DNA from: Cryptomeria japonica
Taxonomy: Eukaryota; Streptophyta; Pinopsida; Cupressales; Cupressaceae
Direction: 5' to 3'
NCBI RefSeq assembly: GCF_030272615.1
Contig: NC_081413.1
Span: 562,966,510-563,030,509 of the forward strand
DNA: 64,000 nucleotides
In this document: positions 21,240 to 33,141 of the stretch, in pieces
Position numbering within the stretch: position 1 is the stretch's first letter
Layout: each line of letters starts with the position of its first letter
Made by a program: the position numbers and the translations under genes
The notes under the pieces: model-generated
What the model was told of the DNA's origin: nothing
Seen by the model: the letters and a program-made list of their open reading frames with translations, nothing else
The model's database searches: none

Positions 21240-22102
21240 GGACTGGTTTTCCCTCATTTAAGAGGAAGTTCTTGAATTGTTGCGAAAGCTCTGAAGAAAT
21301 TTTGCAGGAATTAATACAATGGATTGAAATTACCTTCAAATTTCCTTGTGAGTGCATGGTCTCCTTCTTCATTTAAATTAGAAAGCTTTTAATTATGTCT
21401 GTTCATTTTACACAGCAGTTCTTACCAAGCATCTGATAGAATCTCCACAGTCCATACCATTAGAGGATAGCTGATTGCTTTTTTTTCCTTTCTGCATGGT
21501 TAATCTGGGCTATTTTATGATTCAGTTCGATTATCAAAAGTACACGTATCATGAATATAGAAGTTCTAATATTGTATTTGGTAATATGAAAATCTGGTTT
21601 CTCCTTTGAAGATTGCACTAAGTTTATGCAAACATTGTGTCTGAATGACTGATGATGCTTAACCTGGTTTCCTGGAGGTGTCTGTCTGCTTGGGTAAATC
21701 TGTTGTCCTAGTTAATATTTACTGTTCTCTCTCGCTACCCTTCCTTTCTTTCCTCCCAATTTTATCCTTTTTTTAGAAATCCAGTCTTGCTAAATCAGCT
21801 TCAAATAAATCGACATCACCTGAAAGAAAACCAAAAGAGGTCCCTGGGAATTCGCATATAAAATTACTAATCAAACGTAAGCCCCCTTGTGTTTCCAGCA
21901 TAAACACATAAAGCCACTGAGAGATCCCGCAATCAAGACCTGACAAAAGAAACCTTGAGGTAGTCTCCTTTGATCAAACTTAGAAAACAGCATTAGAGAC
22001 TTCCTTATCTCAAGAGAGAGTAGGATAATCAGTCGGCTATTCTATTCTGCGTTGGCCGTATGGAGTTTGCAGCAATGCGATTTCAGACACGTCAACATTT
22101 AC

Positions 22103-23119
22103 CTAAAGTGCATTGTAAGGATTGCATCTATGTTCATAGTAGATAGACTTACTAAGTATGCTCATTTATTTGCCATATCTACCAATTACAATGCAGCCCA
22201 AATAGCAGAAGTATTCTTTAAGGGAGTCTTTAGACTTCATGGTTTGCCAAAGAATATAGTCAGCGACAGAGATAGCCGCTTCCTTAGACCATTTTGGTAA
22301 GAACTCTTCAAATTAGCAAATATAGAGCTCACACCTAATACCAGCTACCATCCGCAAACAGACGGACAAACTGAGATTGTTAACAAATGGATAGAAGGAT
22401 ATTTAAGGAATTACATCTCCGGACAGCAAAAGGCATGGCTAAAATGGCTACATCTTGGAGAATATTGCTATAACACTACTCATCACTTGTCCATTGGGAT
22501 GACCCCCTTCAAGGCACTATATGGATATGAGGCCACATCATTTGGAGACCTCATTCAAGGCAGCAAGGTACCGGGAGCTAAAGATTTTGTCCAACTAAAC
22601 ATTGACATCATGAATACCTTGAAAGAAAATCTCCATCAAGTTCAAAATCACCAAAATTTGTATGCTGATAGGAACCGTGTGGAAAGAGCCTTTGAAGAAG
22701 AAGACATGGTGTTTTTGAGGTTACAACCTTACAAACAATCATCAATTAAGTCAAGTAGGGCAGAAAAACTCAAACCCTGATTCTACGGACCCTACAAGGT
22801 CTTGAGGAAGATAGGCAGAGTAGCTTATGAAGTGGAGCTCCCTGTAGGTAGCAAGATCCATAATGTATTTCATGTGTCCCAATTGAAAAAGGTTCTAGGA
22901 CAGCAAGTTGTCCCATATACACAATTGCCACCGCTCGATGACAAAGGAAAACTCATATTGGAAGCAGAAATTATCCTAGATACTAGAGAAAGGAGCTTAC
23001 AAAATAGGACCATCGCTGAGTTTCTAATTCTATGGAAGGGCTTACCAATAGAGGATGCCACATGGGAAAGGAAGGAAGATATGGAAGCACTCCAAAAGGA
23101 CAGCAACACTTGTATATAG
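22103..23119 (+). pseudogene. Chromovirus integrase C-terminal part with chromodomain (interrupted)
   Basis: One reading frame with two in-frame stops (TAA 22298-22300, TGA 22778-22780). Typical Ty3/gypsy integrase words: VDRLTKYAHLF, VSDRDSRF, SYHPQTDGQTEIVNK, MTPFKALYGY, then FHVSQLKK and a chromodomain (IAEFLILWKGLPIEDATWE, about 23010-23070). The chromodomain identifies a chromovirus. The N-terminal part of integrase and all upstream domains are missing because the giant element was inserted here; they should lie left of the window. The stops show that it was already dead or has decayed since. Confidence 0.92.
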
Positions 23120-23247
23120 GAACATACAATAAATTATATTATTGTATCTTAAATTGTAAATACTAGAAGAAAAATTTTGTACAATTAGCACCAAATTATG
23201 ATATATGTAACCATTCAAGGGATAAAGTAAACACATAGAGGGGCGAC

Positions 23248-23605
23248 ATGGCTCAAGGAAGCCGGCACCCTGCCTAGATGAGTAGGATGACACAAAGAAG
23301 GTCAATCCTCTCTAAGCATAAAGGCTCAAGGAAGCCAATGAGGGGAGGGGGAGGCATGGCTCAAGGAAGCTAGCACCCTGCCTAGATGAGTAGGGCTCAA
23401 GGAAGCCAATGAGGGGGGGGGGACAACACAGCTCAAGGAAGCCAGCACCCTGCCTAGATGAGTAGGATGACACAAAGAAGGTCAAACCTCTGTAAGTCTA
23501 TGGGCTCAAGGAAGCCAATAAGGCGGGATGACCCAAAGAAGGTCAGTCTCTACAACGGCTCAAGGAAGCCAAAATGGACATGGGCTCAAGGAAGCCAACC
23601 CTCTC
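23248..23605 (+). repeat. Degenerate GGCTCAAGGAAGCC repeats in the chromovirus 3' region
   Basis: About nine copies of GGCTCAAGGAAGCC in 360 bp, alternating with GCACCCTGCCTAGATGAGTAGG and GACACAAAGAAGGTCA blocks. The core has short complementary arms (GGCT/AGCC). It lies between the chromodomain stop and the polypurine tract, so it is untranslated 3' internal sequence of the chromovirus. Confidence 0.8.
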
Positions 23606-23728
23606 CCTAAGTATACTTAGCAATACTTTGATTTATATAGGTATATATATATTAGTATTACTAATCTATGTACAGGTTCATTCAAGAACAAGGAGACAAG
23701 GAGGAATTGCTTGAGGACAAGCAAATTC

Positions 23729-23741
23729 AAGAGGGGGAAGC
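23729..23741 (+). other. Chromovirus polypurine tract
   Basis: AAGAGGGGGAAGC follows a GAGGACAAGCAAATTC stretch and directly precedes TGTCATGTCCCC at 23742. This arrangement is typical of chromovirus 3' ends. Confidence 0.75.
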
Positions 23742-24660
23742 TGTCATGTCCCCATTCAAGACCAATCCATATATGGAGACCAAATGAAGATGCAATCAAC
23801 TCATAAAGGTAGTATGTCTAGAATAACCCAATCACTTAGATGAACTCAACAAGGAAATTGAAGGATCGACCAAGGTGTAAAGGAGGTTTCAGAAGACAGT
23901 TAACTAATCAACTAAGCAAGACATTTGGCTAGATGACAGCATGGATGTTAACAGCAAATTAATTTTATCGTTATTCTTCCAAAGATGGACAGAATGCTAA
24001 GACTGCAAAAAGACAAATGGTGACAGAACTGTATGAAGCAGCACCATTCATATACCGATCACCTTCATCTACTACAGCGCAACCATAAGAGTATGGCACC
24101 CAGTAGATATTCGATTTGTCCCATGTCTACATTGTGTGAGTATATTGACAGCGATAATCAAAAAGAATAATTGACTAATTACTTGATTCGCCAATAATGA
24201 CATCAGTGCGATAAAGAGTATTTGACTAATGGACATACTCTAAAGAATACAATCAAAAATAGTTAAGTGCCAGTAATTAAAGAAAGAAAACGATTGGTAT
24301 AATAAATCAGTAATTCTTGAAGAGATGCGATTTGCTTAACAAATTGATGTTATGAAGAAAGGTGATTGTGGGGAGAGGCATAAGACACGTCTTGGAATAC
24401 AACCTATCCTTTCGGTATTCCAAGATATACAAGGCAATTCAAGTTCGTCAATTAGGGCATCACGGCATTCAGATATTTTCAACTTGCATTTTCATCAACA
24501 CCCAATCAGACACAGTTGCAGATCGGATATAGTTCATCAAGATCATCTCGCACATGCTAAGTACCAGAAAGGCAGTGATACTTGCTTGTATACATCTTGT
24601 AATATCAGAATATAAGTGGTATTAATAATATTTCATAGAACAGTCTCTGATAAACTGGTA
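23742..24660 (+). repeat. Chromovirus 3' LTR (right end approximate)
   Basis: Begins TGTCATGTCCCC directly after the polypurine tract. U3 is AT-rich. A TTGTATACATCTTGTAATATCAG stretch near 24587 looks like the R-U5 part. The end cannot be fixed without the 5' LTR; CATAGAACA at 24634-24642 is one candidate. Confidence 0.55.
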
Positions 24661-26599
24661 TCATAAACTATCATTCTTGCAATCAAGTAGCTTTGATTAT
24701 TATTGTTTAAGTATTAATTAAGACTCTAGGAAAAGAAGTCTCTTGCAACTGATTCTGCAAGCTAATTGTCTCAGTTACATAAAGAGAACATCACAAATTC
24801 TTGGTAGTGTCCAAAAGTGAAATACCATTCAGAGATAGGTAGTTGCATATATAGGTTTTATCATAGATCTTCATAATTAACATTACATACAGCAGCAATA
24901 CATGGATCCACTGTCCAAACTTCTCAAAAGGAAAGTGAACAAGTCATAATTTAATTGTATTTTTGTTTAATATTGAGACAACAAAACAAAGCAATTTCTC
25001 ATTATGTTTTCCACTCTCTAAAAAATAGTTATTATATTGATTGGTATAAAATAATGCCAGGTATTTATAAATTGACACACGAAAAAGAGATTTATGATGA
25101 AATTGGATCACATTAGGAATCTAACCAACCATTGGGGTAACAAACCATGCATAGCTAGTATAGTTAATGATTGCAGGTTATTTTTGCATTGCTACAGAAT
25201 TGGCAGAGTATTTGAAATCTGCTGCCTAATATTTTTTATTGCCAACACTGTAAACCACACTACCTTAAAGTCTGTCATTTTTCTTGAGATCAATGGGGAT
25301 GGATACCAACAAAGCATCAGATCATCATAAGCAAATATGGTTAGATCCTCTTATTAGTCTAATTCTTTAACAAATTTTATGAATTCTTTGTTAATATAAA
25401 TATTAAAGAATGTTAACCATTAAATTAGAAAGAGAATATCATAACTATGTGATTAATTGATTGAGCAATTAGTATGAAATCAATGTCACAAAAGGATAAA
25501 TCAGCCAAAGGTTGGATGAACATATGGATGGAGTGAGTAGAAGAGTCTCAAGGTTGGTTTGATCTATGTAATATACCATGCTTAACTTAGTTTCCATTTG
25601 TTTGTAATTCTTCTAGATTCGACTATGTAATTTTTTACGTTGCCGACGTCTCGGATCAAACACCATGATCCATCATCAGGACATAAGTTTCCATTTACCA
25701 TCTCCATTCATATTTTTAGGGAACTTGTCCATTTTTAAATACTTGATGATTCTTTTATGTTAGCAAAGGTGTCTCAATCTTGCATCCTAATGTCAAGAAC
25801 ACAAAAACTGGGATTTTCAGGGTATACAACAGAAACACTCAATTTCTAGGCTATAGAGGTCAGTTTTGGCCTCAAAATATTTCTAGATAAGCTAGCATCA
25901 GTTCCTTCCTGCCCATGACATGGACCTCTTTAAGCTTTACAATTTAGTAAAAAGGGGCTCAATTGACTTCCCAAGTCAGAAGTTATGGCTTTCAAAAGTT
26001 GGGCCTCCCATATTGGAAATGTAAGAACATTTATTAGTTGTAAGAGGGAAATACACATGTTGACGAACTGATGATGTGTGTTATGCATGCCATAAAGCAT
26101 CTTGAATGGAGATAATGGAGCCAAAATGGAGGTGTACATGTTGGTGGATAATTTATGATGAGCTTATGGCAAGGGAATGAAATATGCTAATATTAGCCTG
26201 TGGACTCATCTTGGAATTTGGGTATTGGATTTTTAAGCTAGAGATCAAGGAGCCAAGTTTTGAGTGGCTTTAGCTCATGGTTTCCTAATTACCATTTAAA
26301 GATTACACGCATTGCTTCTATCTATTGCAAGCTTGAAGTGGAGGTTTTGATGATCAATCTTCTAGGTACTATTATGCTATCAGAATTACTCTAGATGTCT
26401 TGTTGATGATTCTCCTATAAAAGCTTATACTTTGCAAGTGTATGTAACCATTGATTGCTAAATAATACATTGAGTTGCTTTGGAGTGTGGGGTTTTTCTC
26501 CCAAGGTATCTTCCCCACATTAATTACTAGGTGGTGATATATTGCTTTTGTTGTGTATTTTTCCTTGTAACTACAAAGATTTAATTTATTTCTACATAC
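24661..26599 (+). other. AT-rich stretch without recognised genes
   Basis: I see no supported ORF, RNA gene or long repeat. A segment near 25640 (GTTGCCGACGTCTCGGATC and CCATGATCCATCATCAG) resembles sequence common in plant retroelement debris, but I cannot place it. If CCD1 is intact, this stretch is intronic. Confidence 0.4.
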
Positions 26600-27082
26600 C
26601 TACTTGTTGTGACCATTTCACACATCGCCCATTTGAAATGGGGACCCCCCTCTTTTTGCTCGTTTTTCGCTCGCCTTTTGCTTCGTTTTTTAGGGTTTTG
26701 GTAGTTTGTCAGTTGTCTGGATTAGGGTCAAGCCTTAGGGTTCTTTTTCGATCTTTTCAGGCCAGAGTCCAGTCAGTCTTGAGAGCTTTTTCAGCTTCCT
26801 TTTGTAGGATGCAATTTTGAATGAAATGAATTCGCCAGAATGGTCTATTTTCAATTGGAATTTTGAATGCAGAGTCTTAATTTGTCTAAGATTGGAATTT
26901 TGAATGCAGAGTCTTAATTTGTCTAAGTGTTGATGATGAAAATGTGAATTTTATTCAATTGGGTAATTTTTGACCAAATTTTGAGTTTTTTGATATTTGA
27001 TCCTGGGCATGAGGAATGATTTGTTTTTGCCTTGTGAAGTGATTAAACTTGTGAAATCTTGATATTTTGGCCTGTAGGAGCA

Positions 27083-28842
27083 AAATCGCTCCTGTCCCTC
27101 AGTGAAGGACCGGAGCTCGTTTTCAAAAATCTTACTATCTCTGCAGGATCAAGATGATTTTTCAAGTGGAAGTGGTAAAGATAGGCGTGATCTTTCCGTT
27201 GAATATAAATTGAAGAATTTCATGAACACGGATATGCCCCAGGGGTCAAAATCGCTCCTGTCCCTCAGTGAAGGACCGGAGCTCAAAATCAAATATTGCT
27301 TTGTCCTTGCAGGATTTTAACAACTTGACGATTTGAAAAGGTCCAAGGAGATGCATTTTACCAGTTGAATATAATTTGAAGGCACAAACATGAAGAAAAA
27401 TGGCCAGAATGCAAAGTTCGCTCCTGTCCCTCAGTCAGGGACTAGGGCGAAGTCTATTGTAGCTCCCGTCCCTCTCCCAGGGATTAGAGCGAAATTCTTC
27501 ATAAGGCATGTTTTAGGCAAAGATCAAGCAAGTTTTAAGTTTGAAGGCAAGAAAAGGAGGTGAATTGAACCCGTTGAAGACAAATTGAAGATTACAAAAC
27601 ATCAACAAGGGACCCAAATGCCCAAGTTCGCTCCTGTCCCTCAGTCAGGGACCAGAGCAATTTTTGCCTTAGACAAATTTCTTGCCAAGTAAGAGCAAAT
27701 TCCAAGGCATGGATGAGTGAAACGGAGTACTACAAGACCATTGAAGATAATTTTTGAAGTTAGCAAAGTGTAGTTGAGCTTGAAAGTACAAATTCGCTCC
27801 TGTCCCTCAGCCAGGGACCAGGGCGATATGATGGTTATATTGCCTTTTCTCTAAGTTTAAACCTCTCCAAGTCAAGATGAAAGGTGGCAAGGGCGTTTCG
27901 AAGCGTCTCAATGAAGAACAAAGTTACAAGGACCACCAAAATAAAGGATTTTCACTAAAATGACTAAGTTCGCTCCTGTCCCTCTCTCAGGGACCAGAGC
28001 GAAAGTGTTTAAATGAGGCTAAATTTGGGTTGCTATTCACATTTTGAATGTTTGAAAGGGAGTAAAGGATATTGTTTTGCACTTTGAAGATAATTGCAAG
28101 TTAGTATGATGAAGATTTTGCACTAAATACCCTAGTTCGCTCCTGTCCCTCAGGCAGGGACCAGAGCGAAATTCCTATAAAGGCCTCGATTTTGAAAGTT
28201 GATCGCGTATCAAGTGGCCAAGAAGGATCAAAGGACTTCATTTTACACGAAAAATAATTGCAAGTTGATGGAAGCAAGGACGAGCCCAGGACATTGAAGT
28301 TCGCTCCTGTCCCTCAGTCAGGGACCAGGGCGATATCTACCATATTGGCCAAATCCTTCAAAATCACGACAAGTCAAGATCATGCGAGGTGGTAAAGGGT
28401 CTAAGGTATCTTAAGAAGATGATATGCAAAGGTTTCAAACGACAAAAGACTATCAATTGAGCCAAGGAAGCTATATCGCTCCTGTCCCTCAGTCAGGGAC
28501 CAGGGCGATTTTCACAGGATCCTTCATTTTCCTTCAAAATCATGTCAAAGCAAGGTCGCACAAGATCAAGATCGTCGTTTGGAAGGCAATGAACGAGAAG
28601 TTAAAGGTTAAGTACGAAGAATGTTGGCTAGAGCACTAAGTTCGCTCCTGTCCCTCACCAAGGGACCAGGGCGATAATCTTCCAAACATCGAATATGCCT
28701 TGTAGAAGTCAAGTGAAACAAGCGTGGAATGAAGAAATCACGTTATTACTCGCCTTATGATGGAGATTGGTGATTAAAAAAGCAAGATCAAGGAGAAAAC
28801 ATCTAGATTGCTCCTGTCCCTCTCCAAGGGACTAGGGCGATG
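27083..28842 (+). repeat. Hairpin-repeat array, family B, about 170-bp spacing
   Basis: Twelve copies of an inverted repeat: TTCGCTCCTGTCCCT, a short loop, then AGGGACCAGAGCGAA or close variants. Most successive copies start 163-175 bp apart (about 27083, 27253, 27418, 27628, 27793, 27968, 28136, 28300, 28475, 28640, 28807), with one extra copy near 27460. The spacers between hairpins are not obviously alike, so this is not a simple tandem repeat. Confidence 0.9.
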
Positions 28843-29717
28843 AGGTTTGTATTTTTCATCTTCAAATTTTGGCGCCAAAACAAACATTTTTTGAATTTAT
28901 TTTAAATGCTAAATTCGATAAATTAAAAAATTCAATTAAAAATAGCATTTAAAATTTGCGCAAGATATTAATTAATTATTTTTGCCTTGTAAAAAATCGA
29001 ATTGTTAAATTAAAAAACAAAGGCATTTAATAATTAATTATTAATTAATTAAAAATCAAATGGAGCGCTTGGATTGAAAGGTCGGCCTTTATTATTTATT
29101 TAAAAATCATTTTAATTACCTTATTTTTACCAAGTCGGCCTCAAGGTAATTGTGGTGTGAGCGCTTATAAAGGTAGGGTGAAAATTTCATTTTCACATCA
29201 TCATTTAATCATCTACATTCAAGTGCGATTTGGAGTATCCAAAGGTGGTGCGAAAGTATCATTCAAGAGGAGGTGCGAGTGGTGTTCAAGGTGCGAATTT
29301 CATCAAAGGAAGGCGTAAACATCATCTAAGGAGTGCGAACTTGAAGTTTGAATTAAGGCGAAAGACATTGAAGAATACGTCAAAGACTCCAAGGGTGGCG
29401 AAGTTGATAAGAGGGACGATTGTTTGAAGATCACGTCAAGGCCATCTAGCATTAATTTTGCCTAGGTGAATTCCTCTATTTTGCATTCTAGAGTTAGCTC
29501 TCTAGTGAGGTATGGCGATATGGCTTTATTGTTTTAATTTTGAACGTTGATCGTCATAGCCTAAAATTTTGAATTTTGAAATTTTAAATTCCAGTAGCTC
29601 AATCGTTTTTTAGGAAATGATAACTCAAAGACTTATCATGATGTTTCCTAAAATTTATTCTCTAATCTATGTTATTCATTGCAAAATCTAGTTCTTATTA
29701 TGAAATGTCGTGTAGGT

Positions 29718-32700
29718 ATGGCGACCCCGAAGGCGGGAGCATCCACCAGTCGTCCACCTCTCATGAAGGAAGATCAAAAGACCGAAGAAGTGGAGACGAA
29801 GATCGTGTCGAAGTGGAGCAACATTGGAGATACCAACTTGGGCAACTTCAGCACGAAGAAGTTTCGAGAGGTCCCTTACATTGGCAAGCCATCACCTGTC
29901 GCCCGGAGAATAATCGAGAGTGGCATCATTAAGGCGGCCGGCTTCCCTCCAGCAGTTCAGTGCCATGAGTTGATGATCGAGTGTGCTCGTCATTATGATC
30001 CTCAGTCCAGAACGATCGTGTCCAATGAAGGAAACACTTTGGCGTACCTTTCAGAGGAAGCTATAAGTGAAGCTTTCCATCTTCCAGAGCACAGGGATAT
30101 GATATACAAGAGCATAGAAGGAGCCAGGTCAATGTATGAAGATGATCCAGATGCTTGTCTAAGCATTACCAACAAGAACTGGTTACTCAAGAGCCGTCCT
30201 CGCCTGAGCAAGATCCCGAACAAACCGCACAGGATTGATTTCCAGGAGGAGTACAGAGATTTGATCACAATGCTCAACCGAGTTACAGGAGCCCCTCACG
30301 CCTTCTATTTTGAGAAGTGGATGTTCTACTTCATCCAGGTGATTGTTCAGGGAAAGGGAACCATACATTGGGCTAGGATGATTAGCCATTGCTTGGACGT
30401 ACAGTTGAGGAGACTCAAGGCTACCAAGTCTTTCCACATGAGTTCATACGTCATCTATGCCTTGATTAGGAGTTTTGAGTATGCAGGACTACCTCACAGA
30501 GGAGTGATTGGAAGAGGACCCGGCGAGGTCAGAGTTTGTGATTCCTATGTCCACTTGCATCATCCGCCAGGAAGCAACTACAAGCTAGTTAATGATACCT
30601 TCACGATGAACATCACAAGGACATTGCAAGGTGGGATTCACAACAGATTATCTCAGGATGCACAGGAACTAATAAAGAGGTATGGTGCTTGGTTTATTCA
30701 ATTTCCGAAGTTTACTTATATCAGAGTTCATGGATGTCCTTTACCTCCATACATGTTGCCGAGATATCCGACAGATAGAATTGTGTTACTTGAAGTAACA
30801 AGACAGTTGGCAGCATATGCGAAGGCATTCAAACACAGGCATGGGAATGGAGTTCCAATACCTATCATTTTGGGCAATTCAGTTGAGGTATGTCCTAATG
30901 CTTTAGCTATGAATGACGCAGAGAAGGAGTTAGCCTTGTATTCTTTTTCATCCTTTGCTTTGAGAGAAAGCTTTGATCCACATGGACATTTAGAGGAGAC
31001 AGTCGGTAGGAAGTTTAAGCATGAGTACCAAATAGAAGATTTTATGATGAATCTCTTAGATGATCTTGAAGTGAAACGAAAAATGCATTCTAGATTGCCT
31101 TTGGATTTCATCAGGAAATGCAGGATTTACAGAGTGGCCGACCAAGCACAGGACAGTGGCAGACATATCCAATCATCCTATGATCGAGAAAGCAAATCAA
31201 TAAGGTTAGATTGGAATGAGCCCGAGGTCGTGGATTTAGATGCTTTGATGGCTCCAGTCTTGTCTTGTACTCGCAGATGGGTTGACGTACAGCATCAGAA
31301 GTTGAGAGAACAAGGCATAGCTATGACTTTCACTTTGGAAGAGAAACCAGTCGAAGGTGGAGCTAGTGTGAGCGAAGGCAATCCTAATCCTAGAAATTCA
31401 GGTGAAGGTAACCTTCGATGTGCAAGTGAAGGCAATCTCCATCCAAGAGGTTCGAAGAGGAAAGAAAGACCAGAAAAGAGGGAATCTTCCAAGAAGAAGC
31501 AAGGGGCCAACCGAGATCGTTCATCCGGTACATCTTCTAGACCAGAAAAGAGGACACTTCAAGTGGAAGAATCTATGGAGTCTATGGTACAGAATGATAG
31601 GCAGGAAGAAGGACAGGCACCGCAGGGGTCACCAGATGGATCTCTCCAGGATTATGAGCTAGATGAAGATAAAGAGGATAACGAAATAACATCTCCTCCC
31701 AGAGAAGAAGAAGTAGTGCATAAGGAAATACAGGTTCAAGAGACAAGATCGGCCATCCCAGATTGGTTGAAGGAAAGATTAACCAAGGTGATCGTGATAG
31801 AGGACGAAGATAATGCAATTGATTTAGAAAGCCTTGTTGGACGTTCACACGAAGTAACAGAGAAGAGGAAGGCTACCAAGATGTCCAAGATGATTAGAGA
31901 TGAGACTGGATCCAGAAAACTGCAGATAGCTACACCGGCAGTAGACAAATATGAAGGTGAGATCCTAGCAGAGGAATATGATATACAGACTTTTGAGCTA
32001 GGACCATCCACAGCAGAGCAGACACTAGATGATGCCACCGATTCATTTGAGGCATTGAAAGACAAGCTTAGAGAAGAAATGGAGAAGAATAGAAAGCTTG
32101 AGAGAGAGGTCGGTGCATGGAGGACATATTTCAGTCATCTCAATGAACCTTTGGGACGTCAGGATCCAGTTAGATCACCAGTGCAGGCACTTCCCCTTCA
32201 ATCAATTAATGAGGCAGAAAGATTCAGGAATATGGTCCAGCGTACGAGTACTTGGATGGATAAATCTCATACAGTTGCCGTAGAATTTGTAACAAGGATG
32301 ATGAAAACTATTCATCAAGCTATCCAGGTTCTTGAGATAATCCACAATTTGATGATAACAGTAGCCGCATTTGCTCATACCAAAGATGTTATCATTCCTG
32401 TCTTGAAAGTAATTAGACACACATCAAGGAAGGTCTTAGCGCAAGAAAAGATCATGGCTGGAGGACCTCACAGTTTGCTTCAGTGGTCAACCTTACTCCA
32501 TATGAAGAGTGTTTTCTTTGAGGACATCAGTACTAGATGTAGCCAAGTGGAGGAGGTGATCAATCCGATCCAGGACAGAGTATTTGAGGTACTACGTACC
32601 ATTCTTGGCAGGAGGATCGAGGTCGAGACAGATGTGGATATGCAGGAATTAGAGGATAGAATCAAGGTCATCTTTTGCAAGGACGCTAATGTCACAGACG

Positions 32701-32939
32701 AGCAATATGATCAGATGTTTGCCACCATGCTCCTGATTGAAAGAACAAAGGAACTTGAATCTTCATGGGACGCAGCTCTTCTAGATGCATTCGATCAGGT
32801 CATCCACTTGGAAGAAAGTATGAAGAATCTTCCCGAGATTCCAATTGCTGAGATCGAAGGAATCGTATCAAGATTCATTGCATATGCTATAAAGGAACAT
32901 TGGAAAAGGAATAAGATTCTAGATGAGAGGTTGTTATAG
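29718..32939 (+). CDS. U3-encoded large protein, about 1073 aa, homologous to 2654-6286 (intact)
   Basis: Uninterrupted ORF in the U3 of the solo LTR. ATG 29718 follows an acceptor-like GTCGTGTAG; an in-frame ATG at 29700 is the alternative. Shared blocks with the 2654 protein, in the same order: NIGDTNLGNF near residue 36, ESGIIKAAGFPPA near 65, FYFEKWMFYFI near 205, RYGAWFIQFPKFTYIRV near 325, LPRYPTDRIVLLEVTRQ near 348, LDDLEVKRKMHSRL near 455. Then a charged linker with repeated EGN-NPR type words and basic runs (KRKERPEKRESSKKKQ, near 585), the PDWL and LQIATPAVDK blocks near 690-745, and a helical C terminus of about 300 residues. I recognise no named domain. An open frame of this length in a solo LTR suggests either recent insertion or selection. 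Confidence 0.85.
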   Translation: MATPKAGASTSRPPLMKEDQKTEEVETKIVSKWSNIGDTNLGNFSTKKFREVPYIGKPSPVARRIIESGIIKAAGFPPAVQCHELMIECARHYDPQSRTIVSNEGNTLAYLSEEAISEAFHLPEHRDMIYKSIEGARSMYEDDPDACLSITNKNWLLKSRPRLSKIPNKPHRIDFQEEYRDLITMLNRVTGAPHAFYFEKWMFYFIQVIVQGKGTIHWARMISHCLDVQLRRLKATKSFHMSSYVIYALIRSFEYAGLPHRGVIGRGPGEVRVCDSYVHLHHPPGSNYKLVNDTFTMNITRTLQGGIHNRLSQDAQELIKRYGAWFIQFPKFTYIRVHGCPLPPYMLPRYPTDRIVLLEVTRQLAAYAKAFKHRHGNGVPIPIILGNSVEVCPNALAMNDAEKELALYSFSSFALRESFDPHGHLEETVGRKFKHEYQIEDFMMNLLDDLEVKRKMHSRLPLDFIRKCRIYRVADQAQDSGRHIQSSYDRESKSIRLDWNEPEVVDLDALMAPVLSCTRRWVDVQHQKLREQGIAMTFTLEEKPVEGGASVSEGNPNPRNSGEGNLRCASEGNLHPRGSKRKERPEKRESSKKKQGANRDRSSGTSSRPEKRTLQVEESMESMVQNDRQEEGQAPQGSPDGSLQDYELDEDKEDNEITSPPREEEVVHKEIQVQETRSAIPDWLKERLTKVIVIEDEDNAIDLESLVGRSHEVTEKRKATKMSKMIRDETGSRKLQIATPAVDKYEGEILAEEYDIQTFELGPSTAEQTLDDATDSFEALKDKLREEMEKNRKLEREVGAWRTYFSHLNEPLGRQDPVRSPVQALPLQSINEAERFRNMVQRTSTWMDKSHTVAVEFVTRMMKTIHQAIQVLEIIHNLMITVAAFAHTKDVIIPVLKVIRHTSRKVLAQEKIMAGGPHSLLQWSTLLHMKSVFFEDISTRCSQVEEVINPIQDRVFEVLRTILGRRIEVETDVDMQELEDRIKVIFCKDANVTDEQYDQMFATMLLIERTKELESSWDAALLDAFDQVIHLEESMKNLPEIPIAEIEGIVSRFIAYAIKEHWKRNKILDERLL

Positions 32940-33131
32940 ATGACATGGCACCTTAATTGTCATTGGTTTATGTCTCCTAGGTTTTTGTGCCAAATTTAAT
33001 ATTTGGCTATGCATTTAATATTGTTCAGTAAAAAGGAGGCCATTTGTAACAAACCCTAATTAGGGTTTAGGTGTCATGATCTTGACCGTTGATCTGTTTT
33101 CAATCTGGACCATTCATTGTAATTGAGGATG

Positions 33132-33141
33132 CTATTTATAC
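33132..33141 (+). promoter_or_regulatory. TATA box of the solo LTR
   Basis: CTATTTATAC about 190 bp after the U3 ORF. Upstream lies ACCGTTGATCTG..CTGGACCATTCAT, which resembles the CTTGGCCATTCATCC ahead of the TATA box at 6531. R-U5 of about 0.8 kb follows to 33993. Confidence 0.55.

Larger units (their letters stand above)
1..22097 (+). mobile_element. Giant Ty3/gypsy (Tat-like) LTR retrotransposon, 5' end cut by window
   Basis: Bases 1-7398 recur at 14700-22097 with constant offset 14699 and no indels seen, flanking an internal gag-pol region. Both copies stop at the same CAACA end: 7399 onward is a primer site, while 22098 onward is unrelated chromovirus sequence. With the LTR start placed at 14534, the full element would be about 22.26 kb and begins about 165 bp left of the window. 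A Tat-like assignment rests on an integrase without chromodomain, two RNase H-like regions in pol, a Cys-His gag motif of the C-x2-H-x4-H-x4-C type, and a TGGCGC-type primer site. The target is the integrase gene of a chromovirus. The 5-bp right flank is TTTAC (22098-22102); the left target duplication lies off-window. Confidence 0.92.
14534..22097 (+). repeat. 3' LTR of the giant element, about 7564 bp
   Basis: The portion from 14700 matches window bases 1-7398. The start at 14534 is inferred from the polypurine tract; the end CAACA at 22097 is fixed by the loss of identity to the other copy and by the chromovirus sequence that follows. It carries the same modules as the 5' copy, but its ORF has a nonsense codon. 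Confidence 0.88.
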
